Source: Oscheius dolichura (taxonomy: Eukaryota > Nematoda > Chromadorea > Rhabditida > Rhabditidae). From it: a stretch of DNA of 64,000 nucleotides. The notes below the pieces were generated by a model. That model was not told the DNA's origin. It saw only the letters and a program-made list of their open reading frames with translations, and did not search any database. Positions 1 through 10,209 of this stretch are shown here, piece after piece. A program made the translations under genes and the position numbers. The stretch is taken from the NCBI GenBank assembly GCA_932521035.1, contig OW051495.1:4154001-4218000 (forward strand), read 5' to 3'. Position 1 is the stretch's first letter, and each line of letters begins with the position of its first letter.

Positions 1-300
1 TTACCAAATGCAAATTCAACCAAGTTGTTATATATATATTATATCTTCTCAGGAACTGATTTTGTTCTAGAGCTATTTTTAGACTCCCTCTTTTGCATGT
101 ATTGTAAATATTTACGATCAGCCATTCACGTGAGCCTGTCACCTTTTTGGTGTCTCATTTTATGCATGGTCATTTATAACTTATTCATAATTATTTGGCT
201 CTCACTTAGTAAAATCTCTTCAAGTAACCCAACGTTTCAATAGCTCTGATATGTATAAGATGATGCTTCATTTGACTTTTGAATACTGTTCAATTTGCAG
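1..300. other. AT-rich 5' flank of the SDR gene
   Basis: I see no coding sequence here. The stretch is AT-rich and ends in a pyrimidine-rich tract followed by TTTGCAG at about 293-300, directly before the ATG of the SDR gene. It could be a promoter plus a trans-splice acceptor, or the 3' end of a 5'UTR intron. Confidence 0.5.
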
Positions 301-1376
301 ATGGCCGCGTTACATGCCACTAAGTTTCTCACGGACCGCGTAGCACTAGTTTCTGCTTCCACAAAGGTTAGTCCAAGTACATAAAATCAAGTTTTTTAAC
401 CTATCAATGTATTCCAGGGTATTGGATATGAGATAGCGAGACGTTTAGGCCTGGATGGAGCATCAGTTTTAGTGAGCAGTAGAAAGAGACAGAATGTAGA
501 TGTAAAACCCATTATTTTTTATTAGATAGTTGTTATTTCAGGAAGCTGTTAAAGCTCTGCGTCTAGAAGGAATCGATGCTGACGGCACTACAGCTCATGT
601 TGGAATTGAGGAGGACCGCAAAAAACTGGTTGAGTTTACTATAGATCGGTATGTTCTATGTTTCTATTAGAAGAAGATTTATTCGTTGATATAGGTTTGG
701 TAAAATGGACATACTGATTTCAAACGCAGCTGTTAATCCATATTATGGCGATTTAATGAATATTTCCGATAGCCAGTGGGATAAACTACTAAAATTAAAT
801 GTACGTTTCCTTATTCTGTAAAAAACATCGTCGAGCTTGTATTAACGACACTTTTTAAGGTAAAATCAGCATTGGAATTGAGTAAATTATGTGCACCTCA
901 TTTAGAAGCATCTGGTCGTGGAAATATTGTTTTTGTTACTTCGATAGCTGGCTATGCGCCAATTCATGGTTGGTAATTACTATTTAAATTTTTATTCTCA
1001 GGTCTTGAGGGATATTCGATAATGAAAACTGCACTTGGTGGACTGGGTAAAGCTCTTAGTCAAAGCTTATCTCGCAAAAATATTCGAGTAAACTCCATCG
1101 CACCAGGTTAATTGTTCCATTAATGAGATATTTGTGTTTTTAGGAATTATTAGAACAGATTTTAGCGCAACCATGTATGACGATGAAATAAAATATCAGA
1201 ATTTGATGAAAAATATTCCGCTGAACCGACTAGGGCTTGCCGACGAATGCGCGGGAGCAGTCGCATTTCTAGTAAGTCAATTGTTTTAATGCTCCATCTT
1301 TTAGGTCTCTGATGATGCTTCGTATATATCTGGTGAAACTATTGGTATTAATGGCGGTCTTCATGCTAGAATTTAA
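301..1376 (+). CDS. dhrs-4: DHRS4-like short-chain dehydrogenase/reductase
   Basis: An NAD(P)H-dependent SDR of the DHRS4 type, a family that reduces carbonyls and retinal, usually in peroxisomes. I read eight exons split by 33-60 nt introns (for example 367-417), giving about 257 residues, the usual family length. The dinucleotide-binding glycine motif reads STKGIG, the family block SNAAVNP is present, and the catalytic Ser-Tyr-Lys lies in VTSIAGY and the YSIMK (YxxxK) motif. The start is chosen at 301 because a TTTGCAG acceptor abuts it and the protein begins like DHRS4. The C-terminus is ARI, a possible weak PTS1 peroxisomal signal where vertebrate DHRS4 ends in SRL. The gene is AT-rich. 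The family call is firm; peroxisomal location is inferred. Confidence 0.9.
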
Positions 1377-1604
1377 GATATTTTTTGTGCTTGTACGGAT
1401 TACAGTAATAAGGTGGTAAAATAGTTTTAGGGAACTGAAATAGCATTTATTTTTGCCAAACCGCGGCTTAATTTTCCTTTCCTCAAGTAAATTACAGGTG
1501 AAAAATAACGATTTATTTACGGTAGAGCTTCATATAAGGATGTGACCATATTATCACAAATACCCGATTCAATAGACCAGACTGATAGAACAACTCGTAA
1601 AGCG

Positions 1605-2861
1605 TTATAATAAGCTGACTGCCCAAATTAGTAGCAACACATAAAAATGTGAAGAAGGAGAAGAGGAGAGGTAGGACGGATATGAACGAGCTAAAACTGA
1701 ATCATAGAACTCGGTAAAAATAGACGCACCTATAGAGAGATCTTCTCCAATTTCATAATCCTTGGGATCTTCGACAGGTTCATATAGAGGAGCATCTTGT
1801 TTGTAATAATTTTTATAGTAATTGAGTTCTAAGGGGCTCCATGGTTCAGAATTTTCAGCATCATGATCTATTATAACCTGAATTGGCCCCGATTTGCATT
1901 CCGATCCAGAAATTTACATTGTGTTTATACGTTCCAGTTTTACCCAGACTTGCCAGCTCTATAACTGCTTTCAACTGTTCCTTATCGACGGGAATGCGTT
2001 CGGGAAGGGTCTCTCTACTACTCTCTACAACCAATGGTTTTGTCGAGCCTAAATGTTTCTTTTACAGAATCAATAGGCAGGTTACTGTATATGTTGAGAG
2101 ATGAGGGGAGTGTGGTTGCCTGTCTATCGGGCAGCCTCTCGGAGACGTCCAGTTTCAGTCTCATCTGATGGGTTTTACACAGTCCATACATAGTTCGGTC
2201 AATTCCTTCCGAGCGACCGTTGGATGTGGCTAAAAATAATTGCATTGTGGATAACAGCCGGCTCCTACTGATCCAGTAGTACTGCCCGATGCCGAATGTC
2301 AGGGCGTTCGGGGTCGAGCTGTAGGGTCGGACGGTGATGATGGTGGACAGCGAGCTGCTGCTCTCCCCGTTACACAGGACGACTTGTTGTTTCCCCGTCT
2401 CCAACATGCATTCTCCATAGGAAAATTCGGACACCTAAATGTTTTCAGTTCCTCTCCAGGGGGTGTCTGCCACCTGGAACACTTTGAGGTGCGACGCTCG
2501 GTGGTCGAGCCTCGGGTCCGGGCAGAATATCTTTATCCGGTCGCCCAGTCGCACCCTCAGAACTGCCTCCGTCGATTTCCATCTGAAATATTCCCGTGAG
2601 ATCTGTATTACACGACCGTTTCCGGTCACCGCCTCGGGTTGCCTCAATCCCATTACGCGGGCGGTCTTTCCTCAACCTCTAATTACCGCAACAAAACAAG
2701 CCGGCCTGTCAATGATCCGACACCTAATCCCAATGGGCCCGTTCAATTATGACAGCTGTTCTCCAACTCCCCGGCTCCCGGTATTTGACCGGCGGACACC
2801 TGCCAAACTAATTGACGGACAGTAACGAGCACAACAAACAAGCCGAGGAATAAGCTGCCAT
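1605..2861 (-). CDS. Ephrin, GPI-anchored type
   Basis: An ephrin, the cell-surface ligand of Eph receptor tyrosine kinases that acts in cell sorting and axon guidance. The receptor-binding domain is clear. It starts at YFRWKS, continues through LGDRIKIFCP and FQVSEFSYGEC, and ends with the signature YYWI-TTSNGRSEGI followed by GLCKTHQMRLKL. Four conserved cysteines are visible (FCP, GEC, LCN, LCK). Introns of 38-51 nt fall at about 2433-2452, 2229-2267 and 1994-2056. The C-terminus is Ser/Pro-rich and then hydrophobic (FYVLLLIWAVSLL), as in a GPI-attachment signal; as far as I recall all C. elegans ephrins are GPI-linked. The first exon is less certain: I place the ATG at 2861, just after a CAATTAG acceptor, encoding a short hydrophobic leader. 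Stop TAA at 1605-1607. Confidence 0.82.
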
Positions 2862-5687
2862 TGCCACCTCTAATTGAATAATTACAAACGACACAATGCC
2901 CAGGTGCACCTGCCCGGAGAGAACACAAATCTGTCTCAAAAATCTCCAAAGAAGCGGCGACGCCAATTCATACGGGCTATTGGCCACCACGGCAGATAGT
3001 GTGGATGGCCGTGGAGAGATCCTCCGCCTCCAGGGAGATCGTCCTCCTCCGAAGAGATCCTCCGCCTCCTTCTTCGCGAAAAAGAGAGGACAGACCCCGG
3101 GAAAAGAGACAAAGGGGAGGATAATTAGCTGCCATCGGACACATAAAAGACACGGCTCCGATTGTAATAAGCATGGTTATCCTGATAGCATCTGGCCCGG
3201 GGAGACCACAGGGCTGACCCTCTCCGGCCGAAGACAAACACTTGGCCAGGTGAGAACCCAGCCGTTGGTTATGTAACCCAATCTCATAATTTATGTCTAA
3301 AAATTTAGGGGGCAGGTCAATTAGTCCGGGGCAGGAGAGATTTCCCTAATTGATACGGTATTATGCGAGGGCAGGGATGGCCTTGTCGCCCATAAACAGA
3401 GTGAGCAGGGAGATGTTTACGGCCAGGTGGGATAGACACGGACTGGATACAGTAACCCTGGGGGTGATTTAGTATTAAAACGGCCATAATTCAAAGGCGA
3501 CCCATTAGGAGGGCGAATGAATTCCTCGGCCGTCAGTCGCGATCACAATCATTCCGTCCGGTAGCCGGGCGACGACCTCGTCCAAGAAAAAGTCCTCAAA
3601 AAGTGCCCGGCGCCGGCTAAATGTTAATGAGACATTCCCCGACTCGGCCACTATACGGAGCAGGAAATGCTGTTTCGAGGAGACGCCACTCATTTCCTGC
3701 TGGCCGACGTGTATGGCGCAACCGGACGGGGTTAATCTGGCCATTGTGACCCTTTTTATCAGCCAGCCACGAGCAAACAGCTCCCGTTCCCTTTCGCGGT
3801 CAGATATGGTCTTTTTCTAATTACGGGCCGGACCAATCGAGTTGTGGCTCGGCTCATAGCCTAAGAGCCAATACGTTGCGCAACTCCTCCCGTATTACAT
3901 TTCTCCTCGGGACCCTTCCCAGGGTCAGTGGCTCGTTTTCCCACAATTTGACAGTCTTAATCTCTGCTGCTGACGGCTTGGCCGAGTGCTAATCGCGGCC
4001 GGATGTCAGATGCCCGGCTCTGATTATGAATTTGAGGAAGTTGGCGGGAGGAGGGGGAAGAGGATTAATCTGTACCGCAAATACTTGGCCGACAACAAAG
4101 AGGGGGCACTGGAGGCACTGGGACCCGTGTCAATGAGCTCTCGAGGCCCTGTCCGCACACAACTCCTACAAGGGGACGAGCCGGCTTAATCCCGGCCGCT
4201 GTTCCCTCGACTGATTGTTTATTATATGGCCCCGGGCGGCTGAGGCAAATCCTCTCGGAGCAATCCATTTGCATACATTAGCTAACTGACTGTGCCGAGT
4301 AATGGAGAGTGCGGGAGCGAGAGGGCTGATCCTGACCTCATTAGTGCCATCCAGGTGCACCCGGGGCGTAATCAACCCTCTTCACTACCTGCCCCCTCCC
4401 TTTCCGGGCCGGGAGTTTTTATATAAACAGGAGAAAAAGGAGGAGAGGCCTTTGTTATGCAGATGCCGCGAAAGCAGCGAGTGCAACAAAGGCGAGCCAA
4501 GATTTACTACTGTTTGGACCAGCCGTCACGGCTCTTTGTCCTCGAATCAGGCGAGGGCACACATACCTTTGCGGCAGAAGGACGGATCCGTTTCAGATGC
4601 TAATGAGAGACCCCGCGATACGGTGGGGGATTATGCAATCTGACAAGCGGCCGACCATATGGGCTTAGGGCCGCCGCCTGTTGCCAGTTGTGCTTCTGCC
4701 CTCCTCCTTCATATCCTATTTAGATTTGATTGCCCGCCGCGAAAAAAGCCAATTTGAGTTAGTCGCACAACAAGAAACGGCCAACTTTATGAGGTCCCCT
4801 TGAGTAGTCGCCTGAGGAAACGATATTCATTCTCCCGGGGCGATAATGGAGTGCATAAATAGTGATGGCCAGGCTTCCGCTTGCCCCTACTTGAGGATCC
4901 ATTACCACTCGAGTGACTCTGATTTTAAAATGACCTTCTAAACGGCCGAATGGATGCGATATGATAACCTAGCCTGGGCCATAATTCAGCCAGCCTTCTA
5001 ATTAGCCATAAGGGCGCGGAAAATATGTGCGATCCGATATGATAGACGTCAAGTGAGATCGCGGGAAACTACTACTAAAAACTTTTTGGTAGAGGTTTTT
5101 TTTATTTTCAAAAAGGTTTTTGTCGTTTGAAGGACGGAAAGGAATAGGAACTTACATTGGATTAGATGAATTCCAGTACAAATGATGTTCTACACAATTG
5201 ACTAAACTAGGTAGAAGCGAATATAGCAGAAAATAGAGAAACATTTGAATGTAGGAATTATAAGTATTTCGCCCCATTTGGCTTCATAAACAGTGGAGAC
5301 CACCCGATGAGGGAAAGATAGTCTGAATGACGGCGACTGCAGGGGGCCCCGCCCCCTTTGGTTGGTACTCCTCAATAATCGGTTATTATGAAGGCGTCCA
5401 ATTAGTGAAATAACGGGTGTTCATAATATAGTATGAAGAGTGTCTGAACTGATATATTGTATTTTTATTAGTAACAACATTTTATGGTACAGGAAAACAA
5501 ATTTGACAAGTGTTTCACTAAAATTAAAAATGTAAATTGTATGTTGATGCTCGATTCTTCTGCTGTATTCTTTGATTTAGAACAGTAACAAATGCCGATA
5601 TTTCTCCGATGACAAAGCACAAGAACTTTTTCTTCATTTCAACAGACCGTTTTCCTGAGTGGTTAATGGCGGAAGTAAATGTATTTA
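2862..5687. other. GC-rich gene-free region upstream of ephrin
   Basis: About 2.8 kb between the ephrin gene and the retroelement remnant. Six-frame ORFs here are short, overlap one another on both strands and match no family, so I read the stretch as noncoding. Up to about 5.0 kb it is GC-rich with many CCGG/GGCC words, but it is punctuated by AT-rich words such as TAATTA and CCATAAT, a pattern seen again upstream of the GATA gene. After about 5.07 kb it becomes AT-rich. A likely role is cis-regulation of the ephrin gene; that is inference. Confidence 0.4.
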
Positions 5688-6158
5688 CTACTCTGAAAAT
5701 TTGAGAATAAAAAGCGCAATCAAAAGATTACCTATTTTGACTATCGATGAATGCGGCATACAAAGAAAGCAATGTCTCCATACTAGTAGGATGCTCCAAG
5801 ATAATATGAAAAGCCTATAACAAAGTAGCAAGACGGTAAAGTAATACTCAAACTTACTTCGCGTACATATACCCATGTCATGTTTATCCATCAGCCGTGG
5901 ATTCAGAAAGAACTTTTTAATTATTTTTTCATTTGAGGAATCTTTCTCCGCTGTTTTGATGATGTGGAAAACTACTGTTCCTTCTTTTCCTGTCTTCGTC
6001 AATTTTAGTCTAACGGCTATCAAAGCTTTGACTTCCATAGCTTGTCCTGATGCGTCAATTATATTCGACTTTACATCCTTTGATTGTTGTATTTTGATTA
6101 CTTCCATGTATTCGTCTGGATTTTTCAGAGCTTTAACCATCGTTTTGAACATTTCCAC
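5688..6158 (-). pseudogene. Retroelement protease-like fragment
   Basis: An open frame of about 156 codons that follows the zinc-knuckle Gag fragment in a different frame. The preceding frame ends in a retropepsin-like LIDSG sequence at about 6150, so the start of this piece probably corresponds to an aspartic-protease region. Its final third, rich in hydrophobic residues, looks like out-of-frame read-through. It is likely non-functional. Confidence 0.45.
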
Positions 6159-7017
6159 TGTCTATGAGGCTTCTGCATTTATAAAGCCCTACTTCAACAT
6201 CACATACTGGTCTCTTTCCATAATATGGAAGATTGTTGTAGCACATTGCGTTCATTTGTGCTTTTACCAAAATTCCTGAAAGCTGATGAAAGAGTTCCAT
6301 AATTGGGTTATCCGTTTCCTGTTCTATTCGGTTTATCATGGGACTTCTATGTTCTTGCGGTCGAAATTTATTATTTTGATCTCCACTCGTTAAAGTAAAA
6401 TTCTGCCTGTTAAATTTGTTCGAACCATTATTCTTTGGTTGCTGAGAATTCTGATTTGGGTAATTGTTTCTTTGTGTTGTATGCTGGAAATATTGCGATG
6501 TTCTTGCAACGTTATCTGGATAATTTATTTGAGGACATTGCCTGCTAATATGGCCTGGTTGGTTACAGTTGTAGCAGATTACTTGTTGGTTCCTCGAATT
6601 AGAATTACGCGAGGATAAATTTTGGTCAAAGGATTGTCGATCTTGATACGGTGGATTCTGGTTGTTTTGATTCCAGTGTTGGTTTAAATCCCTGGTCCAT
6701 GGAGAAGATTCTGAATTCAATATTTGTGCATTGATCCTATTCCTGTCCCATTCGAAAACTAGCTTTTTTAGGTCTGAATAAACTGTTGCTCTACTGCTTT
6801 GTTCTAATATTCTTAGTGCATCTGTTGCTCTTGACCATCTCTTCACTTGATTGTACAAGTGTAGAGCTCTTTCAAAACTTAATTCACTCATCGGGAGCGA
6901 TGGATGTATTTTCTTTGTGAGCTTCTCCAGTTCGTCGCAATAATGTTGCAGTCTATTCTGATCCAGCGTCAGATTATCCAACCATTGTTTGGCATTTATT
7001 CCTTCGATTTTTTTCAT
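6133..7017 (-). pseudogene. Retroelement Gag fragment with CCHC zinc knuckle
   Basis: A frame of about 294 codons with an Asn/Gln-rich middle and one canonical retroviral-type zinc knuckle (CYNCNQPGHISRQC), which in Gag binds the element's RNA. The segment before the knuckle is helical and charged, as in a capsid region. Towards the end it reads KRPVCDVEV...LIDSG, resembling the start of an aspartic protease. It overlaps the upstream Gag frame near 6974-7017, where a run of seven A residues marks the frame change. It is probably a decayed copy. Confidence 0.7.
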
Positions 7018-7678
7018 CCTTCATCAACGACGTTTCTGAATTATTCAGCTTCTGAATTATTAAATCTCTTGGGAATCTATTTTCGAATTGCATCACGAAC
7101 TCTTCAAAGTCTCCTTCTTCCCTTCCTGTGAACGGTTCTAACGGTGGTAGTCTCTGAGATTTAAATAAAGCAGCAAACGACGCTAAATTAAAAGCAGCAA
7201 GTCCATCACCCTCTAGTCCATAATGTAAGCTTGACTCACTTTGTAGTGGTGCTTGGTGGTTTTCCGGGCGATTCCATGAACGAGTGGATGGTTGGTGTTG
7301 TTGAGTATTCTGCCGATCCTGGCTTTCGCACTGAAAATGTTGATTTACACCATCTCCTCGAGCGTTAGTAGCTCTGCTATACTCACTAGGTGCTGTACGC
7401 GGTATACCTCTTGGTGGTAGATTGTAGAGAAGTTTCATTGAGTCTGTAGGCGACTTAGTGACCTGCAAATTAAGTCTCAATTTCAATTCCTCATTCTCAG
7501 CAATAAGTTTTTGGTTCTGTGCTTTCAAAATGTTCTGTTCTTTTATAATTTGTTCAACTTTTGTTGGCCATTCATTAAATGGTGAATTTAACCTGTTGCA
7601 AAATTTATCTATATCCTTGTACAGCCTTTGAATCTGATGAATGGCTCCATCATATGTATTGCTATGCGTAGCCTCCAA
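6974..7678 (-). pseudogene. Retroelement Gag N-terminal/capsid fragment
   Basis: A frame of about 234 codons. It starts with a predicted coiled coil (about residues 35-80, with heptad-like EQNILKAQNQKLIAENEEL), continues through a Gln/Asn/Ser-rich linker, and ends with the Gag-like block LEPFTGREEGDFEEFV, the typical entry to a retrotransposon capsid domain. It goes out of frame close to a poly-A run at about 7007-7013. Confidence 0.65.
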
Positions 7679-7954
7679 AATTTTCTCACAAAATGTCTAC
7701 CTATCCTCAAAATGTGTGAATAAATCCTGTGCTTTCTCTGCACTCAATATATCGTTTTCCGCTAAACATTCATAGAGTTCATTACCTATTAGAGCGTACT
7801 CAGGTCAACTTTTTATTCCATTTCTGACTACCTCCGCAGCCTCTTCCAAAGGTCTTAATGCTTTGTCTCGCTAACTCCCTAATTTATAGTTATTTTTCAA
7901 GGCGGTTTCCGTGGCCATCAGATAATTACTCAGCATTTTTCTTACATAAAGCTT

Positions 7955-8119
7955 TCATTCCGATGGTGACAAAGCACTAACCTCTTGATCGATAGGATTA
8001 TGTAGAGCATTCTCATCGTCGGGATTGACTGCTTCTGTTTCCATTCTGTTTTGGTCGTCTTCTTCTGGTGGGGTTTCTTCTCCCTTTTTGTTTTTCTTTC
8101 CGTCATTTAGATCCTCCAT
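7955..8119 (-). pseudogene. Acidic start of the retroelement Gag
   Basis: A 54-codon frame beginning MEDLNDGKKNKKGEETPPEE, rich in Glu, Asp and Lys. Past its stop the same frame continues with plausible coding sequence (YVRKMLSNYLMATETALKNN) before another stop, so a longer Gag N-terminus appears to have been broken by point mutations. The call rests on position, strand and continuity with the downstream Gag pieces. Confidence 0.4.
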
Positions 8120-8140
8120 GACTGAAAATAGACTGTTTAG

Positions 8141-8515
8141 TATGGCAACTAAAGTAGGATTTAATATAGAAGAGATGAATGTGACGGAATATCAATAGTT
8201 TAATAACTATGACGAAATGTGAATGTGATGAGCCTGTTGTATATTCGTACGGCGACAAATAAACAATCTTCTACAGTATTTGTATGGCAACTAAATATCG
8301 CAGGGCAATCTTGTTTCTTCTTTGAACAATAACTCTACTGCAAATCGTATGGCAACGAAATTGCTGAGCTGTCAAGAAGTAGAGTGATACGGCGATCAAA
8401 GAGAGTATGGCAACTCCTCTACTCTTGTTTCTTCGGATCCTTTCTTCAGATGCTAAGAAATAGAAAGATACGGCGATCAATCTATTCTTAGAACTAAACA
8501 ATACCGTATGGCAAC
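8141..8515 (+). repeat. Eight copies of TAYGGCRAY in the retroelement 5' region
   Basis: The word TATGGCAAC or TACGGCGA(C/T) recurs at 8141, 8248, 8283, 8348, 8388, 8406, 8469 and 8507, always on the + strand, which is antisense to the element. Spacing is irregular (18 to 107 nt), so this is not a simple tandem array. Its place just upstream of Gag suggests an LTR or leader regulatory element such as a factor-binding array. Confidence 0.6.
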
Positions 8516-8520
8516 GGATT

Positions 8521-9589
8521 TATATGTCTAGTTTTGTTCGGCCCCCATATACTAGGTATACTGCAGTGATGATGGCTTCCTTCTTAAGGAATTAGCCAAG
8601 ACGATGGTCCAATGAGGACAATTGAACAGCACACCAGTAAAAACACAGACTTTATCTATTTACTCACAATAGACAATCACACAAAACTGTACAAGAGTCA
8701 AACACGGTTTTAAGCACAAGTGCCTACACAGGCAAAAACAACTACAGACTATTCCTAAATACGAAAACACAACACGTGCTAACAGCACGGAGACTTGACG
8801 CCGAGTTAACTGAATTGATTCAAACAAGAAAGGATGACGCGACGGCGTTAACCATCAGGTCAGGGACGTATCGTAGGGAACAAAATAAATAACTCATAAG
8901 AAAGTGTTACATATAATAAACTGGGGGTGTGGGGTATAACCTAACATAAATAATAATATCTTATCTCCGGTACATTTATCTGAAAGTTGTAAGACTGACC
9001 TGAAGTAAGGTTGTAGTCTCGTGGACTTTCCTGTTTGAACCGAATAGTAGTTAAACAGTGAGGTACTCTGAAAATATCTAAATATAACAAATACAAAGAA
9101 GAAAACGAACGAAGGCTGGTTCAAGCACTCTTCGACTGAAGCAGTGGGTTCAGCATTATCAGCCAAATCTTGAGTTTGTGGATTGTTTAGGCGAGCTTCT
9201 TCAACATTTTCTTCATCTGCATTGTGGGTACCGTAGAGGCTGCTTATTCCGCCATTTATATCTAAAGTATATGCAATTGCAAATTTTAATGCGGGCAGTA
9301 TTGAATCTGAATCATAGTAATATCCTTCATACTAAAGTAGCCGGTACTTATATCCACGCATTCACCGGTATCCCGTGCCACGATCTTTCTTAAATGCGTT
9401 ATATCCATAATGCTCTTTAGTTTCTACAATGAGTTTCTTATATGAAGATCTTTGCAAAGAAAATAGTGTCCTGCAAGGAACGTTTACAAGCTCTCGAATA
9501 GTCTGCAGCCATTGTCAAACACCGTTTTTACAATGAAAATCACTACAATTACTGAATCAACGTTTTCACAATTTTGTTCTAGAGAAAGC
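8521..9589. other. AT-rich interval with an unresolved minus-strand coding candidate
   Basis: From 8521 to about 8890 I see nothing coding. Between 8894 and about 9560 the minus strand has several open pieces that read like protein (one includes SDSILPALKFAIAY, another KEHYGYNAFKKDRGTGYR), separated by plausible short introns, but I could not join them in one frame with valid splice sites. It may be a real AT-rich gene running divergently from the FAM241B-like gene, or chance ORFs. No family is recognised. Confidence 0.25.
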
Positions 9590-10072
9590 ATGGTACGGGT
9601 GCTCGCAAATGGTGAAATAGATGATGGATCTACATCAAACGCGCGTCAAAGAGCCAATCCATCCAATGGAGCACAGCAATTGAGAAATCACCAAGTAAGA
9701 AAATATAGAAGGAAGAAAAAAAACACATTACAGGAAAACGGAGCACAGGGAAATCCCTCGTCTCCGTCAGAACTTTTCAAATATGCTAATTCGCGGCTAA
9801 TATCTCTCGGGCTCCCCCGCTTTCGGGTGGCCGACTACAATGTCGAACCTCTTCATCTGATACTTGCCACACTCTCCCTTGTTTTCTTTGGGCCGATGGC
9901 CCTTATTGCCGTTTGTATCATTGTTTACGTGACCCAGCAAACCGGAGCTGTCGAAAACAATCCAACAGAAACTGTTAGCCCTACTAATCAACCGAGTACA
10001 TCTCCTAGACCGACTCAAAACAGATCAAATAATAAGCTTTTCTCCGGTTCTGGGCAACGTTTAGGCAGCTAA
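9590..10072 (+). CDS. FAM241B-like single-pass membrane protein
   Basis: A homologue of the animal FAM241 family (DUF4605), small membrane proteins of poorly known function. The start at 9590 gives MVRVLANGEI, close to the MVRILANGDI start of vertebrate FAM241B, and a TTGTTCTAG acceptor lies directly upstream (9582). The middle is polar. Then comes the family block LISLGLPRF...NVEPLHLILA and a hydrophobic helix of about 22 residues (about residues 110-132), followed by a Ser/Thr/Pro/Asn-rich tail. A 39 nt stretch at 9695-9733 has canonical GTAAG...ACAG ends and is most likely an intron, although it is a multiple of three and free of stops. COX18 starts 137 nt downstream, a spacing compatible with an operon. 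Confidence 0.8.
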   Translation: MVRVLANGEIDDGSTSNARQRANPSNGAQQLRNHQVRKYRRKKKNTLQENGAQGNPSSPSELFKYANSRLISLGLPRFRVADYNVEPLHLILATLSLVFFGPMALIAVCIIVYVTQQTGAVENNPTETVSPTNQPSTSPRPTQNRSNNKLFSGSGQRLGS

Positions 10073-10209
10073 GCGCTTGTACATTGAAACTACAATAAAA
10101 ATCAGTTGCATTATTTTGTTATAACCTATCTGATGGCCTCTAGTCCAATTCATTCATTATTCCAATGTCTTCTTTATGCATCTTTTCTTCTATATTATAA
10201 TCATTGTAG

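Larger units (their letters stand above)
5688..8520 (-). mobile_element. Degenerate LTR-retrotransposon remnant (5' half, Gag-protease)
   Basis: A decayed retroelement on the minus strand. Reading from high to low coordinates it holds a 5' zone with a reiterated motif (8141-8515), an acidic Gag start (about 8119), a Gag body (7678-6974), a Gag part with a CCHC zinc knuckle (7017-6133) and a protease-like segment (6158-5688). Stop codons and frame changes separate these pieces. I see no reverse transcriptase, RNase H or integrase, so only the 5' half survives. The Gag and knuckle arrangement fits Ty3/gypsy or BEL/Pao elements; I cannot decide which. No LTR pair could be recognised by eye. Confidence 0.7.

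Noticed and set aside
2439-2825. Long + strand ORF opposite the ephrin exon
   Set aside because: It is antisense to a clear ephrin domain and has no family features; it is a shadow of GC-rich coding DNA.
8536-8550. TGGGGGCC on the minus strand as a retroelement primer-binding site
   Set aside because: A PBS should directly follow an LTR ending in CA; the preceding bases end in ATA and no LTR pair was found, so I did not call it.
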